A stretch of DNA of 64,000 bases, from positions 868,001-932,000 of the forward strand of contig NC_013124.1 of assembly GCF_000023265.1 (NCBI RefSeq). The letters run 5' to 3'. The DNA is from Acidimicrobium ferrooxidans DSM 10331. Its GTDB lineage: Bacteria; Actinomycetota; Acidimicrobiia; Acidimicrobiales; Acidimicrobiaceae. The position numbers and the translations under genes were made by a program. This document shows, piece after piece, positions 1 to 8,212 of this stretch. Below the pieces are notes generated by a model, which had not been told where the DNA came from, made no database searches, and was given only the letters and a program-made list of their open reading frames with translations. Positions within the stretch are counted from its first letter, which is position 1. Every line of letters begins with the position of its first letter.

Positions 1-587
1 ACGGGGCCTATCGGCACTTCCGGGTCAGCGTGCCGCACAACGACGACGTCGGGGCCATGCGCGAGGTGCTCTCGCGACGTCTCGATCGTCTCGATGACCG
101 GCGCTTCGGTGGGCGCCCCGACCTCATCGTGCTCGATGGCGGGGCACCGCAGCTCAACGGCGTGCTGCGGCTGCTCGAGGAGCGCGGCATGGCCGGCACG
201 GTGCCCGTGGTCGCGCTCGCCAAGTCGTTCGAAGAGCTCTATGTCCCCGATCGGAGCGAGCCGGTGCGCGTACCTCGCGGGACGCTCGCGCTCTACCTGC
301 TCCAACAGCTCCGGGACGAGGCCCATCGCTTCGCGATCACCTATCACCGCCGGCGCCGCCAGCTCGATGCCGAGCGCTCCACGCTCGAGTCCATCCCGGG
401 ACTCGGACCGGCGAGACGGGCGCGCCTGCTCGCCGAGTTCGGATCGATCTACGAGATCGCCGAGGCAAGTGAGGCGGAGCTCGTCCGTGCGGGTGTGCCG
501 GCTCGGGTGGCGAGTGCTGTCCGCGAGCGTCTCGGGCCGCTCTATCGTCGAGAGCCTGAGAGCGACCCCGATGAGGAGGTCAGATGA
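1..587 (+). CDS. uvrC: UvrABC system protein C, C-terminal part (5'-truncated by window edge)
   Basis: The reading frame is already open at the left edge (first full codon at base 3) and stops at 585-587, so only about the last 194 residues are present. They cover the RNase H-like endonuclease region, with the VLDGGAPQLNG stretch and the PVVALAKSFEELYVP stretch, followed by a C-terminal helix-hairpin-helix (SIPGLGPARRARLL) of the kind UvrC uses to bind DNA. In the family UvrC makes both incisions of nucleotide excision repair after UvrA/UvrB damage recognition. The stop overlaps the start of the following methyltransferase (ATGA). Family assignment is firm; the N-terminal GIY-YIG domain lies outside the window. 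Confidence 0.95.
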   Translation, partial: GAYRHFRVSVPHNDDVGAMREVLSRRLDRLDDRRFGGRPDLIVLDGGAPQLNGVLRLLEERGMAGTVPVVALAKSFEELYVPDRSEPVRVPRGTLALYLLQQLRDEAHRFAITYHRRRRQLDAERSTLESIPGLGPARRARLLAEFGSIYEIAEASEAELVRAGVPARVASAVRERLGPLYRREPESDPDEEVR

Positions 588-1339
588 ACCTCGAGGAGTT
601 CCGGGCCATGCCGGACGCCGAGGCGATGGTGCGCGACCTGTGGGAGACGCACGCTCGCTGGTGGCACGACCACTTCACCGAGGGCGCTGACGTCGAGTAC
701 GTCGATCAGGTGATCCCCGAGGTGCTGGCTCGGGTCGGTCACCCTCGTCGCGTCGCCGATATCGGTGGCGGTGAGGGGCAGGTCGCGAGGGCGATCGCGC
801 GCGCGACCGCGGCCGAGGTCGTGGTCGTCGAGCCAAGTGGAGCCCAGGCGGCCGCGGCACGTTCGCGCGGATCGCAGGTCGTCCGTGGGAGCGCCGAGGC
901 CGTTCCGCTCGCGTCGTCCAGCGTGGACGTCGTCACCATCGTGCTCGTGCTCGAGCACGTCCTCGACCATGCGGCGGCGATGCGCGAGGTCGCTCGGATA
1001 CTGCGACCGGGAGGTCGGCTCGTGTTGGCGCTCAACCATCCGATCATCCAGGTGCCCGACTCTGGACTCGTCGAGGACGTCGACGCGGGCGAGACCTACT
1101 GGCGCTTTGGTCACTACCTCGCGAGCGACGCATCGGTCGAGGAGGTTGCCGACGGGGTGTACATCCCGTTCGTCCATCGTCCCCTCGAGGCCTACGTGCG
1201 GGCCGCGCTCGATGCGGGTCTCGTGCTGCGCGACTTCCGTGAACCGGCGCCGCCGGAGCGATGGCTGCGCGGCCAGAGCGGCGGCGGCTTGCTCGCTGCG
1301 TTGCCGCGCCTGCTCATCACCGTGTGGGAGCGTGCGTGA
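584..1339 (+). CDS. class I SAM-dependent methyltransferase, substrate unknown
   Basis: A 251-residue protein with a Rossmann-type methyltransferase core: motif I is VADIGGGEGQVARAIA near residue 60, an acidic ribose-binding strand VVVVEPSG follows, and motif IV/post-motif VLVLEHVLDHAAAMREVARIL sits mid-protein. The start ATG (584) overlaps the uvrC stop and has a GAGGAGGT ribosome site inside the end of uvrC. The stop overlaps the GTG of rapZ, so the gene lies in a translationally coupled uvrC-MTase-rapZ-yvcK run. The fold resembles UbiE/SmtA-type small-molecule or tRNA-modifying methylases. The substrate cannot be read from the sequence and the neighbours do not settle it. Confidence 0.8.
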   Translation: MNLEEFRAMPDAEAMVRDLWETHARWWHDHFTEGADVEYVDQVIPEVLARVGHPRRVADIGGGEGQVARAIARATAAEVVVVEPSGAQAAAARSRGSQVVRGSAEAVPLASSSVDVVTIVLVLEHVLDHAAAMREVARILRPGGRLVLALNHPIIQVPDSGLVEDVDAGETYWRFGHYLASDASVEEVADGVYIPFVHRPLEAYVRAALDAGLVLRDFREPAPPERWLRGQSGGGLLAALPRLLITVWERA

Positions 1340-2193
1340 ACGCGGTCGCCTTCGTCACCGGCATGTCCGGAGCGGGCCGCTCCACGGTGGCCGAAGCGCT
1401 CGAGGATGCCGGCTGGTACGTGATCGACAATGTGCCGCTCTCGTTGGTGTCGAAGGTGGTGGAGCTCGCGACCCAGGGCGGTGAGGAGCGCCTCGCGCTC
1501 GTCGTCGGGCGCCCGTACGGGGCCGAGTTCGTGCGGCTCACGGAACTGCTCGACGAGCTGCGCGCTGCCGACGTCGCGGTGCGCGTGCTGTTCCTCGACG
1601 CCGAGGACGACGTCTTGGTCGCTCGCTTCGAGGCGACCAAGCGCCCTCACCCGCTTGGCGGCTCCGGCGGGATCGCCGCCGCCGTGGAGCAGGAGCGGCG
1701 CCTCCTGGAGCCCGCTCGCGAACTCGCCGACACCATCGTCGACACCTCCGAGCTCTCCACGCACGAGCTGCGGGCACGGGTGCTGGCCTTCTTCGAGGGC
1801 CCCGGAGAGCGGCCGTCGCTGCGGGTCCTCGTGTCCTCGTTCGGTTTCAAGTACGGGACGCCCCGTGACCTCGACCTCCTCTTCGACGTGCGGTTCCTGC
1901 CCAATCCCTACTGGCGCCGCGAGCTGCGAGCGCTGAGCGGACGCGACCAGGCGGTGAGGGAGTTCGTCCTCGAGAGCGCCGATACGCGTGGTTTCCTCGA
2001 GCGGCTCGATGGGCTCCTCGCCTTCGTCGTGCCGCGCTACGTGGCCGAGGGGCGGGCCTACCTCCACCTCGGGATCGGATGCACAGGCGGTCGTCATCGC
2101 TCAGTCGTGGTCGCCGACGAGGTTGCGACCATGCTGAGCGCTGGGGGGCTCTCGGTCGAGGTCCGTCATCGTGACATGGAGCGGGGCTCGTGA
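1336..2193 (+). CDS. rapZ: RapZ/YvcJ family nucleotide-binding protein
   Basis: A 285-residue P-loop protein, the normal length for RapZ/YvcJ. The Walker A is GMSGAGRST near the N-terminus, followed by the family signature DNVPLSLV. The C-terminal half holds the family motifs SFGFKYGTPRDLDLLFDVR and GCTGGRHRSVVVADEVA. I start it at GTG 1336, which overlaps the upstream stop as GTGA and begins just before the P-loop; the longer frame back to 1261 would add an Arg-rich tail not seen in the family. RapZ in E. coli tunes glucosamine-6-phosphate synthase through small RNAs, while Gram-positive YvcJ binds and hydrolyses nucleotides. The actinobacterial role is less clear. It is coupled to yvcK by another GTGA overlap. 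Confidence 0.93.
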   Translation: MNAVAFVTGMSGAGRSTVAEALEDAGWYVIDNVPLSLVSKVVELATQGGEERLALVVGRPYGAEFVRLTELLDELRAADVAVRVLFLDAEDDVLVARFEATKRPHPLGGSGGIAAAVEQERRLLEPARELADTIVDTSELSTHELRARVLAFFEGPGERPSLRVLVSSFGFKYGTPRDLDLLFDVRFLPNPYWRRELRALSGRDQAVREFVLESADTRGFLERLDGLLAFVVPRYVAEGRAYLHLGIGCTGGRHRSVVVADEVATMLSAGGLSVEVRHRDMERGS

Positions 2194-3086
2194 ACGCGGT
2201 CGTCATCGGCGGTGGCCATGGCATCGGTGCGACCATTCAGGCCATGCGGGCGCTCGGCGCCTCGATGAGCGTGGTGGTCGGGGTAGCGGACGACGGCGGT
2301 TCGACGGGCCTGCTGCGCGCTCGCGAACCGGCGCTCCCCGGGATCGGCGATGCGCGCCACGCGCTCTCGAGCTTGATCGGTCCGGACGAGCCGTTCGCGC
2401 GCCTCCTGGAGCACCGTGTTCGCCACGCGTCGCTCCAGCCCCATCCCATCGGCAATGCGGCCCTGGTTGCGCTCTGGGAGCAGACGGGCTCGCTCGTGGA
2501 GGCACTCCGCGTGCTCGGGGACCTCGCTGGCGTGACGGAGCGACTGCTGCCCGCCGCAGAGGCGCCGCTCGTGCTGCGAGCGACGACGGCCGATGGCGGG
2601 ACCATCACTGGTCAGCTGGCCATCCACCTTGCCCGGGGCGTTCGGGAGGTCTCGGTGGATCCCGCGGACGCGGTGTGTCCGCTCACGGTGGATGCCATCG
2701 TGCGTGCCGATGTCGTGGTGCTCGGTCCGGGGTCGCTCTTCACGTCCGTCCTCGCGGCCGCGGTGTCGCCGGGGATCCGCGAGGCGCTCTCGATCGCCCG
2801 GGCCCGCGTCGTGTTCGTCGCCAATCTCGCGCGCCAGGAGGCCGAGACGATGGAGCTCGATGCCGACGGTCACCTCGAGCGGGTCCTCGCACACGGGGTG
2901 CGCGTGGATGCCGTGGTCGCGGACCACGGCTTCACGCCGAGGGCTGCACGCCATCGCGACGTGCTCGTACGCTCGTGGCGTCTTCGCGGCCAGGAGGGCG
3001 CGCACGACCCCACGCGGCTCGCCGAAGCGCTCGGGGAAGTGCTCGACGCGCTCGGCGTCCATCGATCGGGGGATCGCAAGGGGTAG
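2190..3086 (+). CDS. yvcK: gluconeogenesis factor YvcK (CofD-like fold)
   Basis: A 298-residue protein beginning MNAVVIGGGHGIGATIQAM, the glycine-rich nucleotide-binding start of the YvcK/CofD-like family. Further family stretches are VVVGVADDGGSTGLLR, LPGIGDARHAL, NPNDDD-free middle region, and VVLGPGSLFTSVLAA. Known members bind UDP-sugars and are needed for growth on gluconeogenic carbon and for normal cell shape. Overlap with rapZ (GTGA) and the following gap-pgk-tpi run fits a carbon-flux role. In most actinobacteria and firmicutes whiA follows yvcK directly; here only 93 bp separate it from gap and no whiA is present. Confidence 0.93.
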   Translation: MNAVVIGGGHGIGATIQAMRALGASMSVVVGVADDGGSTGLLRAREPALPGIGDARHALSSLIGPDEPFARLLEHRVRHASLQPHPIGNAALVALWEQTGSLVEALRVLGDLAGVTERLLPAAEAPLVLRATTADGGTITGQLAIHLARGVREVSVDPADAVCPLTVDAIVRADVVVLGPGSLFTSVLAAAVSPGIREALSIARARVVFVANLARQEAETMELDADGHLERVLAHGVRVDAVVADHGFTPRAARHRDVLVRSWRLRGQEGAHDPTRLAEALGEVLDALGVHRSGDRKG

Positions 3087-3179
3087 CGCGCTGCGACGCC
3101 ACGTGGTGTCACCACCGTGCTTGACTAACCTTGGGGCGGCGAGTGGGCCACTCGGCTGCTCGAGGGAAAGGAGAGGCGC

Positions 3180-4205
3180 ATGCGGGTCGCGATCAATGGC
3201 TTTGGTCGTATCGGGCGGATGTTCCTGCGCGCGATCGAGCGAACCGGTTCGGATCTCGAGGTGGTGGCCATCAACGACCTGACCTCACCGGCCGTCAACG
3301 CGCAGCTGCTGCGGCGCGACTCGACGCATGGGCCGTTCCCGGCGCACGTGGCGATCGAGGGCAACGATCTCGTCGTCGGAGAGCGGCGAATTCGTGTGCT
3401 CGCCGAGCGTAACCCTGCTGACCTGCCGTGGAAGGAGCTCGAGGTCGACATCGTCGTCGAGTCGACGGGCATCTTCACCGACGGCGACAAGGCTCGGGCG
3501 CACCTCGAGGCGGGCGCTCGCTCCGTGGTGATCTCGGCGCCCGCGACGAACGTGGACGGTACGTTCGTGGTCGGCGTGAACGACACGCTCTACGACCCCG
3601 AACGGCACCACATCATCTCGAACGCGTCGTGCACCACGAACTGTTTCGTCCCCATGGTCAAGGTCATCAACGACGCGTTCGGTATCGAGCGCGGTCTCAT
3701 GACGACCGTGCACGCCTACACGAACGACCAGAACCTGCTCGATCTGCCGCACAAGGACCTGCGGCGCGCACGGGCGGCGGCGATCAACATCGTCCCCACC
3801 AGCACGGGCGCGGCTCGCGCGACGTCGCTCGTCATCCCCGAGATGCAGGGGCGTCTCGACGGGGGCGCGATCCGTGTGCCGGTCGTCGATGGGTCGATCA
3901 CCGACGTCAACGTGGTGGTGCGGGCCGAGGTCGGCCGCGACGACGTGAACGAGGCCTTTGCCCGAGCAGCTGCGGCGGGACCGCTCGTCGGCAAGCTCGT
4001 CTACTCGGAGGAGCCGCTCGTCTCGAGCGACATCGTCGGGTCCCCGGCCTCGTGCACCTTCGATGCTCCGCTGACCATGACGATGCCGCTCGGCAACGGG
4101 ACGACGCTCGTCAAGGCGTTCGGCTGGTACGACAACGAGACCGGCTACTCGCACCGGCTCCTCGACCTCGTCGAGATCGTCGCCGGTGGGCTCGGAGCGC
4201 GTTGA
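3180..4205 (+). CDS. gap: glyceraldehyde-3-phosphate dehydrogenase
   Basis: A 341-residue enzyme with the NAD-binding start NGFGRIGRMFLRA and the catalytic cysteine in ASCTTNC, near residue 153. The C-terminal signature WYDNETGYSHRL is present. It oxidises and phosphorylates glyceraldehyde-3-phosphate to 1,3-bisphosphoglycerate with NAD(P). A clear ribosome site (GGAAAGGAG) precedes ATG 3180. The stop overlaps the pgk start (TGATG), so gap-pgk-tpiA is one coupled glycolytic operon. A weak promoter could lie in the 93-bp gap before it (TTGACT and TAACCT motifs near 3120), but I do not see a well-spaced pair. Confidence 0.97.
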   Translation: MRVAINGFGRIGRMFLRAIERTGSDLEVVAINDLTSPAVNAQLLRRDSTHGPFPAHVAIEGNDLVVGERRIRVLAERNPADLPWKELEVDIVVESTGIFTDGDKARAHLEAGARSVVISAPATNVDGTFVVGVNDTLYDPERHHIISNASCTTNCFVPMVKVINDAFGIERGLMTTVHAYTNDQNLLDLPHKDLRRARAAAINIVPTSTGAARATSLVIPEMQGRLDGGAIRVPVVDGSITDVNVVVRAEVGRDDVNEAFARAAAAGPLVGKLVYSEEPLVSSDIVGSPASCTFDAPLTMTMPLGNGTTLVKAFGWYDNETGYSHRLLDLVEIVAGGLGAR

Positions 4206-5341
4206 TGGAGCTGCCCCGCATCGAGGACCTCGGTGACCTCAGGGGACGTCGGGTCCTCGTTCGTGCTGATCTCAACGTCCCGCTCGCCGTGGAACGCGGT
4301 GAGTGGGTGGTGGCCGACGACTTCCGGATCCGCGCGGCGTTGCCGACGGTGGAGTTCCTGCGCACTCGCGGGGCCGACGTCACGCTGTGCTCGCACCTCG
4401 GGCGGCCGAAGGGTATCGATGCTCGCTACTCGATGGCGCCGGTCGCCAAGGTTCTCGAGCAGCTCGCGCCTGGGGTCGAGGTACTCGAGAACCTTCGGTT
4501 CGACCCCCGAGAGACCGCGAACGATCCGAGCTTTGCCCAGGAGCTCGCCCACGGCCACGATGCGTTCGTGCTCGATGCCTTTGGCTCTGCCCACCGAGCC
4601 CACGCTTCGGTGGTCGGGGTCCCAGCGCTGCTGCCATCGGCGGCAGGGCTGACGTTGCTGGACGAAGTAGAGCACCTCAGCGTGCTCCTCGAGGACCCGC
4701 CTCGGCCCTACGTCGCGATCGTCGGTGGCGCGAAGGTCTCCGACAAGCTCGGACTGCTCACCGCGCTTGCCGAGCGTGTCGACGCGGTGCTCGTGGGGGG
4801 TGCGATGGCCTTCACGTTCCTCCTCGCTCTCGGGCACGAGGTCGGGGACTCGCTGGTCGAGGAGGACCATGTGGAGGCGTGTCGTGCCCTGATGGACCGC
4901 GCGACCATCCACCTGCCCGAAGACCTCGTCGTCCTCGAGAGCACCGAGCCGGTCGGGGCCGAGGTCCACGGCCCTGCCGGCAGAGTGGTGGGCCGTGACG
5001 TGCCGCGTGGCACGCGCGGCCTCGACGTCGGTCCTCGGACGGTCGAGCGCTTCGGCGAGGTGATCCTCGGGGCGCGCTCGATCCTCTGGAACGGCCCGAT
5101 GGGCCTCTTCGAGGATCCGCGCTTCGCCGTCGGCACTACGGGTATCGCGCGAGCGGTCGCTGGTTCGTCGGCCTACAGCGTCGTGGGTGGCGGCGACTCG
5201 GCGCGAGCGCTGCGCGAGGCTGGCCTCGCCGACCAGGTGAGCCACTTGTCCACGGGCGGTGGGGCGTCGCTCGAGTTCCTCGAACACGGTGATCTACCGG
5301 GCCTCGCCGCACTGCGGCAAGCGGCGGAGCGGCGTCCATGA
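4205..5341 (+). CDS. pgk: phosphoglycerate kinase
   Basis: A 378-residue protein, slightly shorter than the usual 390-400. It has the N-terminal substrate-binding motif RADLNVPL, then SHLGRPKG, the hinge region VGGAKVSDKLG, and the nucleotide-binding VVGGGDSA stretch near the C-terminus. It converts 1,3-bisphosphoglycerate and ADP to 3-phosphoglycerate and ATP. ATG 4205 overlaps the gap stop and starts directly before the conserved N-terminal region; the frame is open far upstream, but that part is shadow of gap. The stop overlaps the tpiA ATG (ATGA). Confidence 0.97.
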   Translation: MELPRIEDLGDLRGRRVLVRADLNVPLAVERGEWVVADDFRIRAALPTVEFLRTRGADVTLCSHLGRPKGIDARYSMAPVAKVLEQLAPGVEVLENLRFDPRETANDPSFAQELAHGHDAFVLDAFGSAHRAHASVVGVPALLPSAAGLTLLDEVEHLSVLLEDPPRPYVAIVGGAKVSDKLGLLTALAERVDAVLVGGAMAFTFLLALGHEVGDSLVEEDHVEACRALMDRATIHLPEDLVVLESTEPVGAEVHGPAGRVVGRDVPRGTRGLDVGPRTVERFGEVILGARSILWNGPMGLFEDPRFAVGTTGIARAVAGSSAYSVVGGGDSARALREAGLADQVSHLSTGGGASLEFLEHGDLPGLAALRQAAERRP

Positions 5342-6165
5342 GTCGGCGGGCTCCCGAGCCCGAGCCCCAGGCGGGATCCGGACGGGTGCGTCTCGTCGTC
5401 GCCAACTGGAAGCTGCACCACACGCACCTCGAAGCCATCGCGTTCTTGGAGCGGCTGTGGCACCTGTTGGATGTCGAGGACTACCGGCGCGCGGAGATCG
5501 CGATCTGCCCTGCATTCACGGCGCTGCGGTCGGCGCAGCTGACGATCGAGACCGATGGCATGCCCTATCGGCTCGGTGCCCAAGACGTCTTCTGGGAACC
5601 CTCGGGGGCCTACACGGGGGAGGTGAGCGTCCCCATGCTCGCCAAGCTGGACGTCAAGTACGTGATCGTGGGGCACTCTGAGCGCCGGCGCTTGTTCGGC
5701 GAGACCGACGACGTGGTCGCCAAGAAGGCGGCGGCGGTCGCGTCCGGTGGGTTGGTACCGATCGTGTGCGTGGGTGAGGTCGCCGAAGAGCGCGCTGGGG
5801 GTACCACGGAGGCCGTGCTCGAGCGCCAACTCGACACGGTGCTCACGACGTATCCGGTCGAGGCGCTCGGAGAGCTCGTGATCGCCTACGAACCCGTCTG
5901 GGCGATCGGTTCGGGAACGCCCGCGACGCCCGAAGACGCCGAGCACGTCGCTCGCTTCCTCCGGGACCGCCTCGCGCGCCGGGCGAGCGAGGCGGTGGCT
6001 GCTCGCGTCCGCATCCTCTACGGTGGCTCCGTCGACGTGGGCAATGCGGTCGCGTTCCTCGCGCAGGCCGACATCGATGGTCTCCTCGTCGGGGGTGCCT
6101 CGCTCGATCCGGAGCGTTTCGCGCAGCTGCTCGGCGGCCGACCCCGCATCGCGTCGACGTCCTAG
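5338..6165 (+). CDS. tpiA: triose-phosphate isomerase
   Basis: A 275-residue TIM barrel with the N-terminal ANWKLH motif (the usual form is NWKMN), the catalytic histidine stretch VGHSERRRLFGE, the catalytic glutamate in AYEPVWAIGSG, and the phosphate-binding loops ILYGGSV and DGLLVGGASL. About 17 extra N-terminal residues precede the barrel. It interconverts dihydroxyacetone phosphate and glyceraldehyde-3-phosphate. This matters here because the glycerol and dihydroxyacetone pathway encoded around 28-37 kb feeds into the same pool. It is coupled to pgk by overlap. Confidence 0.97.
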   Translation: MSRRAPEPEPQAGSGRVRLVVANWKLHHTHLEAIAFLERLWHLLDVEDYRRAEIAICPAFTALRSAQLTIETDGMPYRLGAQDVFWEPSGAYTGEVSVPMLAKLDVKYVIVGHSERRRLFGETDDVVAKKAAAVASGGLVPIVCVGEVAEERAGGTTEAVLERQLDTVLTTYPVEALGELVIAYEPVWAIGSGTPATPEDAEHVARFLRDRLARRASEAVAARVRILYGGSVDVGNAVAFLAQADIDGLLVGGASLDPERFAQLLGGRPRIASTS

Positions 6166-6194
6166 ACTGCCATTGTTCGCAGGGAGGAGGACTC

Positions 6195-6422
6195 ATGTTG
6201 ACCGTCGTGCTCGTCGTCGTGCAGGTCGTCAGCGCGATCGGGATGGTGGTCTTCGTCCTGCTGCACTCGGGCAAGGGTGGTGGATTGTCGGACCTCATGG
6301 GCGGCTCGAGCTTGAGCTCGGCCGCGAGTTCGTCGGTGGCTGAGCGCAATCTCGACCACATCACCATCGTGCTGGCACTGGCGTTCGCCCTGTCGAGCAT
6401 CGCGCTCGGGCTCCGCCTGTAG
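6195..6422 (+). CDS. secG: preprotein translocase subunit SecG
   Basis: A 75-residue protein with two membrane segments (residues about 3-22 and 54-72). The linker is glycine- and serine-rich with the typical SGKGGGLSDLMGG, which is the hallmark of SecG. SecG is an accessory part of the SecYEG channel. The ribosome site GGGAGGAGG lies just before ATG 6195. It sits 29 bp after tpiA, the usual position in actinobacteria. Confidence 0.93.
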   Translation: MLTVVLVVVQVVSAIGMVVFVLLHSGKGGGLSDLMGGSSLSSAASSSVAERNLDHITIVLALAFALSSIALGLRL

Positions 6423-6439
6423 CGCGCTCGGGCTCCACG

Positions 6440-6698
6440 GCGTGCGCTGGCGCTGTCGTGCGGCTGTGGCGGGTTCTCGGGTCCCTAGGGTTGCGGGTAC
6501 TGCGGCGTGCGTCTGCTCCGGCGGCCAGCGGGTGCGGGTCGAGCAGCACGGGAGCACGGCGCGAAGGTGTCCTCTCCGCCGGCGGGCATCTCTGGGGCGT
6601 TCTCGTCCGAGGTGCGCGGCGGGGTGGTGGCTCTGGCGGGTGCTGTCGCACGGGTACCGACGCCTTCGGGCGATGCCACGGCCGACCGTCGTGGGTGA
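6440..6698 (+). pseudogene. possible decayed zinc-ribbon gene in the 6423-6773 gap
   Basis: The 351-bp stretch between secG and the PAS gene holds no convincing intact gene. In one plus frame, starting near 6459, the translation reads CGCGGFSGP, then an amber stop (6486-6488), then GCGYCGVRLL. That spacing of cysteine pairs looks like a zinc ribbon interrupted by a stop. The frame then stays open to 6698 with low-complexity Ala/Gly-rich sequence. It could be a dead zinc-ribbon protein or chance in GC-rich DNA. A TATTGT hexamer at 6747-6752 could be a -10 for the PAS gene. Confidence 0.25.
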
Positions 6699-6773
6699 GG
6701 CGAGATCCGACGTCGCGCATGCTCGTGGCGACCCCGGTGAGCAGGGTATTGTTGGTGCTTTGCGACTCAACCT

Positions 6774-7496
6774 TTGGTGAAAGTCGTCGATACGTCCACT
6801 ATGGAAGCGTTCGAGGCATACCTAGCTCGGTGCCCACGCGCACTGGTGCTCCTCGAGGAGGGGCTCGTGCGCTGGGTGAACGAGGCCGCTGCCCGATTGC
6901 TTCTTCGTGACGCGTCCGCGCTGATCGGTCAGCCATTGGACCTGGTCGGAGGGGTTCGCCTCGAAGAGCTTGGCGATACGAGTGTCGAGGTTGCGCTGTG
7001 GGCAGGCGATGGATCGCTCCTCGACTGCATCGCCGAGGTCACCGTGCTGGGAGAGGCGGTCATGGTCGAGCTGGACCTGGTCGAGCTGAGTGGTGTCGAC
7101 GATGCCGGTCGAGCACTGCGGGCGCTCGCCGATACGTTGTCGCTCGGCGTGTTCATCTCCGATCGGGGCCTGCGACTCGGGTATGTGAATGCGGGGCTCG
7201 CGACACTGCTCGCCACGTCACGTGAGCGACTGAGCGGAGCTGGCTGGGTGGACATCTTCGCACCGGAGGATCGGCCTGTCGTTCGGGAGCTGGCGCTGCG
7301 CGCACTCGGTGGTGAGCGCGTGGAGGCGATCATCGACGTGCAGCTCGAGTCCGGTCCACGGCGTGCATTGGAGGTCACGATCATGCCGGTTCGTGCGAGC
7401 GATGGACGTTTGAGCTTCGTCGGCACGGTCGCTGACCGGAGTGTGCAGCGGCGAGACGACGAGCTTGGGAGCCGGCCCGCGACACGACAAGGATGA
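6774..7496 (+). CDS. PAS-domain protein, probable sensor without output domain
   Basis: About 240 residues. The second half (about 115-225) reads like a PAS fold: LGVFISDRGLRLGYVNAGLA, then WVDIFAPEDRPVVRELALRAL, ending in the LSFVGTVADRSVQRR strand and linker usual for PAS-PAC. The first half (LLEEGLVRWVNEAAARLLL) looks like a weaker PAS-like repeat. No kinase, GGDEF or HTH domain follows. The start is uncertain: TTG 6774, GTG 6777 or ATG 6801 are possible and none has a good ribosome site, so a leaderless start is possible. The HDOD gene follows after 6 bp; PAS and HDOD partners are common in signalling. Confidence 0.65.
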   Translation: MVKVVDTSTMEAFEAYLARCPRALVLLEEGLVRWVNEAAARLLLRDASALIGQPLDLVGGVRLEELGDTSVEVALWAGDGSLLDCIAEVTVLGEAVMVELDLVELSGVDDAGRALRALADTLSLGVFISDRGLRLGYVNAGLATLLATSRERLSGAGWVDIFAPEDRPVVRELALRALGGERVEAIIDVQLESGPRRALEVTIMPVRASDGRLSFVGTVADRSVQRRDDELGSRPATRQG

Positions 7497-7502
7497 GCGT
7501 CC

Positions 7503-8174
7503 ATGGAGATTCGCTTCGATATCACCTCCGGGGATGCGGTCGTCCTCGCTCGCTTCCTTCGGACCCTCGGCGATGACGAGGCCGGCTTCGCCGAGCTCGC
7601 TCAGGTGGCGGCTGCAGACCCCGGGCTCGCTGCGAGCATCCTCAAGCTCGCGAACTCGTCGTACTATGGACTCGCCGGCTCCGTCGAGCGACTCGAGTTC
7701 GCGTGTGCGATCGTGGGCATCCTGGGGCTTCGCTCGCTGACCGTGGCCGAACTCGCGCGGCGCCAGGGGCCCTATCCCGAGGGGCTTGCGGCCTTCACGA
7801 CGTTGCTGGCCGCCCAGATGGCGGAGCGCTCGCCCCACACGAGCGTCGACCCGCAAGTGGCGCTCTCGACCGGGCTCGTGGCGACGCTCGGTTGGATCCT
7901 CGCCGCGCAGCAAGATCCCGTCGGCTATGCGACGTGGCACGACCTCGCGCTCGAGGATCGTCGAGCCTTCGAGGTGGAGCGTTGGGGACGACCACTTGCG
8001 AGTCTCTCCCAAGAGGCGCTTCGGCACTGGGCGTTTCCCGAAGTGATCCTCGATGCCGTCGGCGAACTCGACGCGGCCGGCGACGTGTCGACCCTCGGGC
8101 GTCTCCTTCGAGAGAGCTGGCGCGCGGCGAGCGAGCGTCTCGGGCCCGATGGGGCCATGTTGATGAGCGTGTGA
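7503..8174 (+). CDS. HDOD-domain signalling protein
   Basis: A 223-residue protein whose N-terminal two-thirds matches the HDOD domain, a catalytically dead relative of HD phosphohydrolases. The typical stretch is AADPGLAASILKLANSSYYG, followed by AIVGILGLRSLTVAELA. HDOD proteins are regulatory scaffolds linked to motility, stress or cyclic-dinucleotide signalling in other bacteria; no target can be named here. The gene follows the PAS gene at once and probably shares its transcript. A hairpin after its stop also serves the convergent L,D-transpeptidase gene. Confidence 0.8.
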   Translation: MEIRFDITSGDAVVLARFLRTLGDDEAGFAELAQVAAADPGLAASILKLANSSYYGLAGSVERLEFACAIVGILGLRSLTVAELARRQGPYPEGLAAFTTLLAAQMAERSPHTSVDPQVALSTGLVATLGWILAAQQDPVGYATWHDLALEDRRAFEVERWGRPLASLSQEALRHWAFPEVILDAVGELDAAGDVSTLGRLLRESWRAASERLGPDGAMLMSV

Positions 8175-8182
8175 GTCCAACC

Positions 8183-8212
8183 AGGCACGCGGTCGCCGGA
8201 GGCGGCGTGCCT
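8183..8212. terminator. bidirectional hairpin between convergent genes
   Basis: AGGCACGC at 8183-8190 pairs with GCGTGCCT at 8205-8212 around a 14-nt loop. It lies between the HDOD stop and the stop of the opposite-strand L,D-transpeptidase, so it can end both transcripts. There is no clear T-tract, as is common in high-GC actinobacteria. Confidence 0.6.

Noticed and set aside
1192-2097. Long minus-strand open frame across rapZ
   Set aside because: It lies opposite a gene with clear family motifs; no motifs of its own. Such long antisense frames are expected at this GC content and recur across most genes here.
3428-4204. Upstream extension of the pgk frame
   Set aside because: This part is a shadow of gap in another frame; pgk homology begins exactly at ATG 4205, which has a stop-start overlap.
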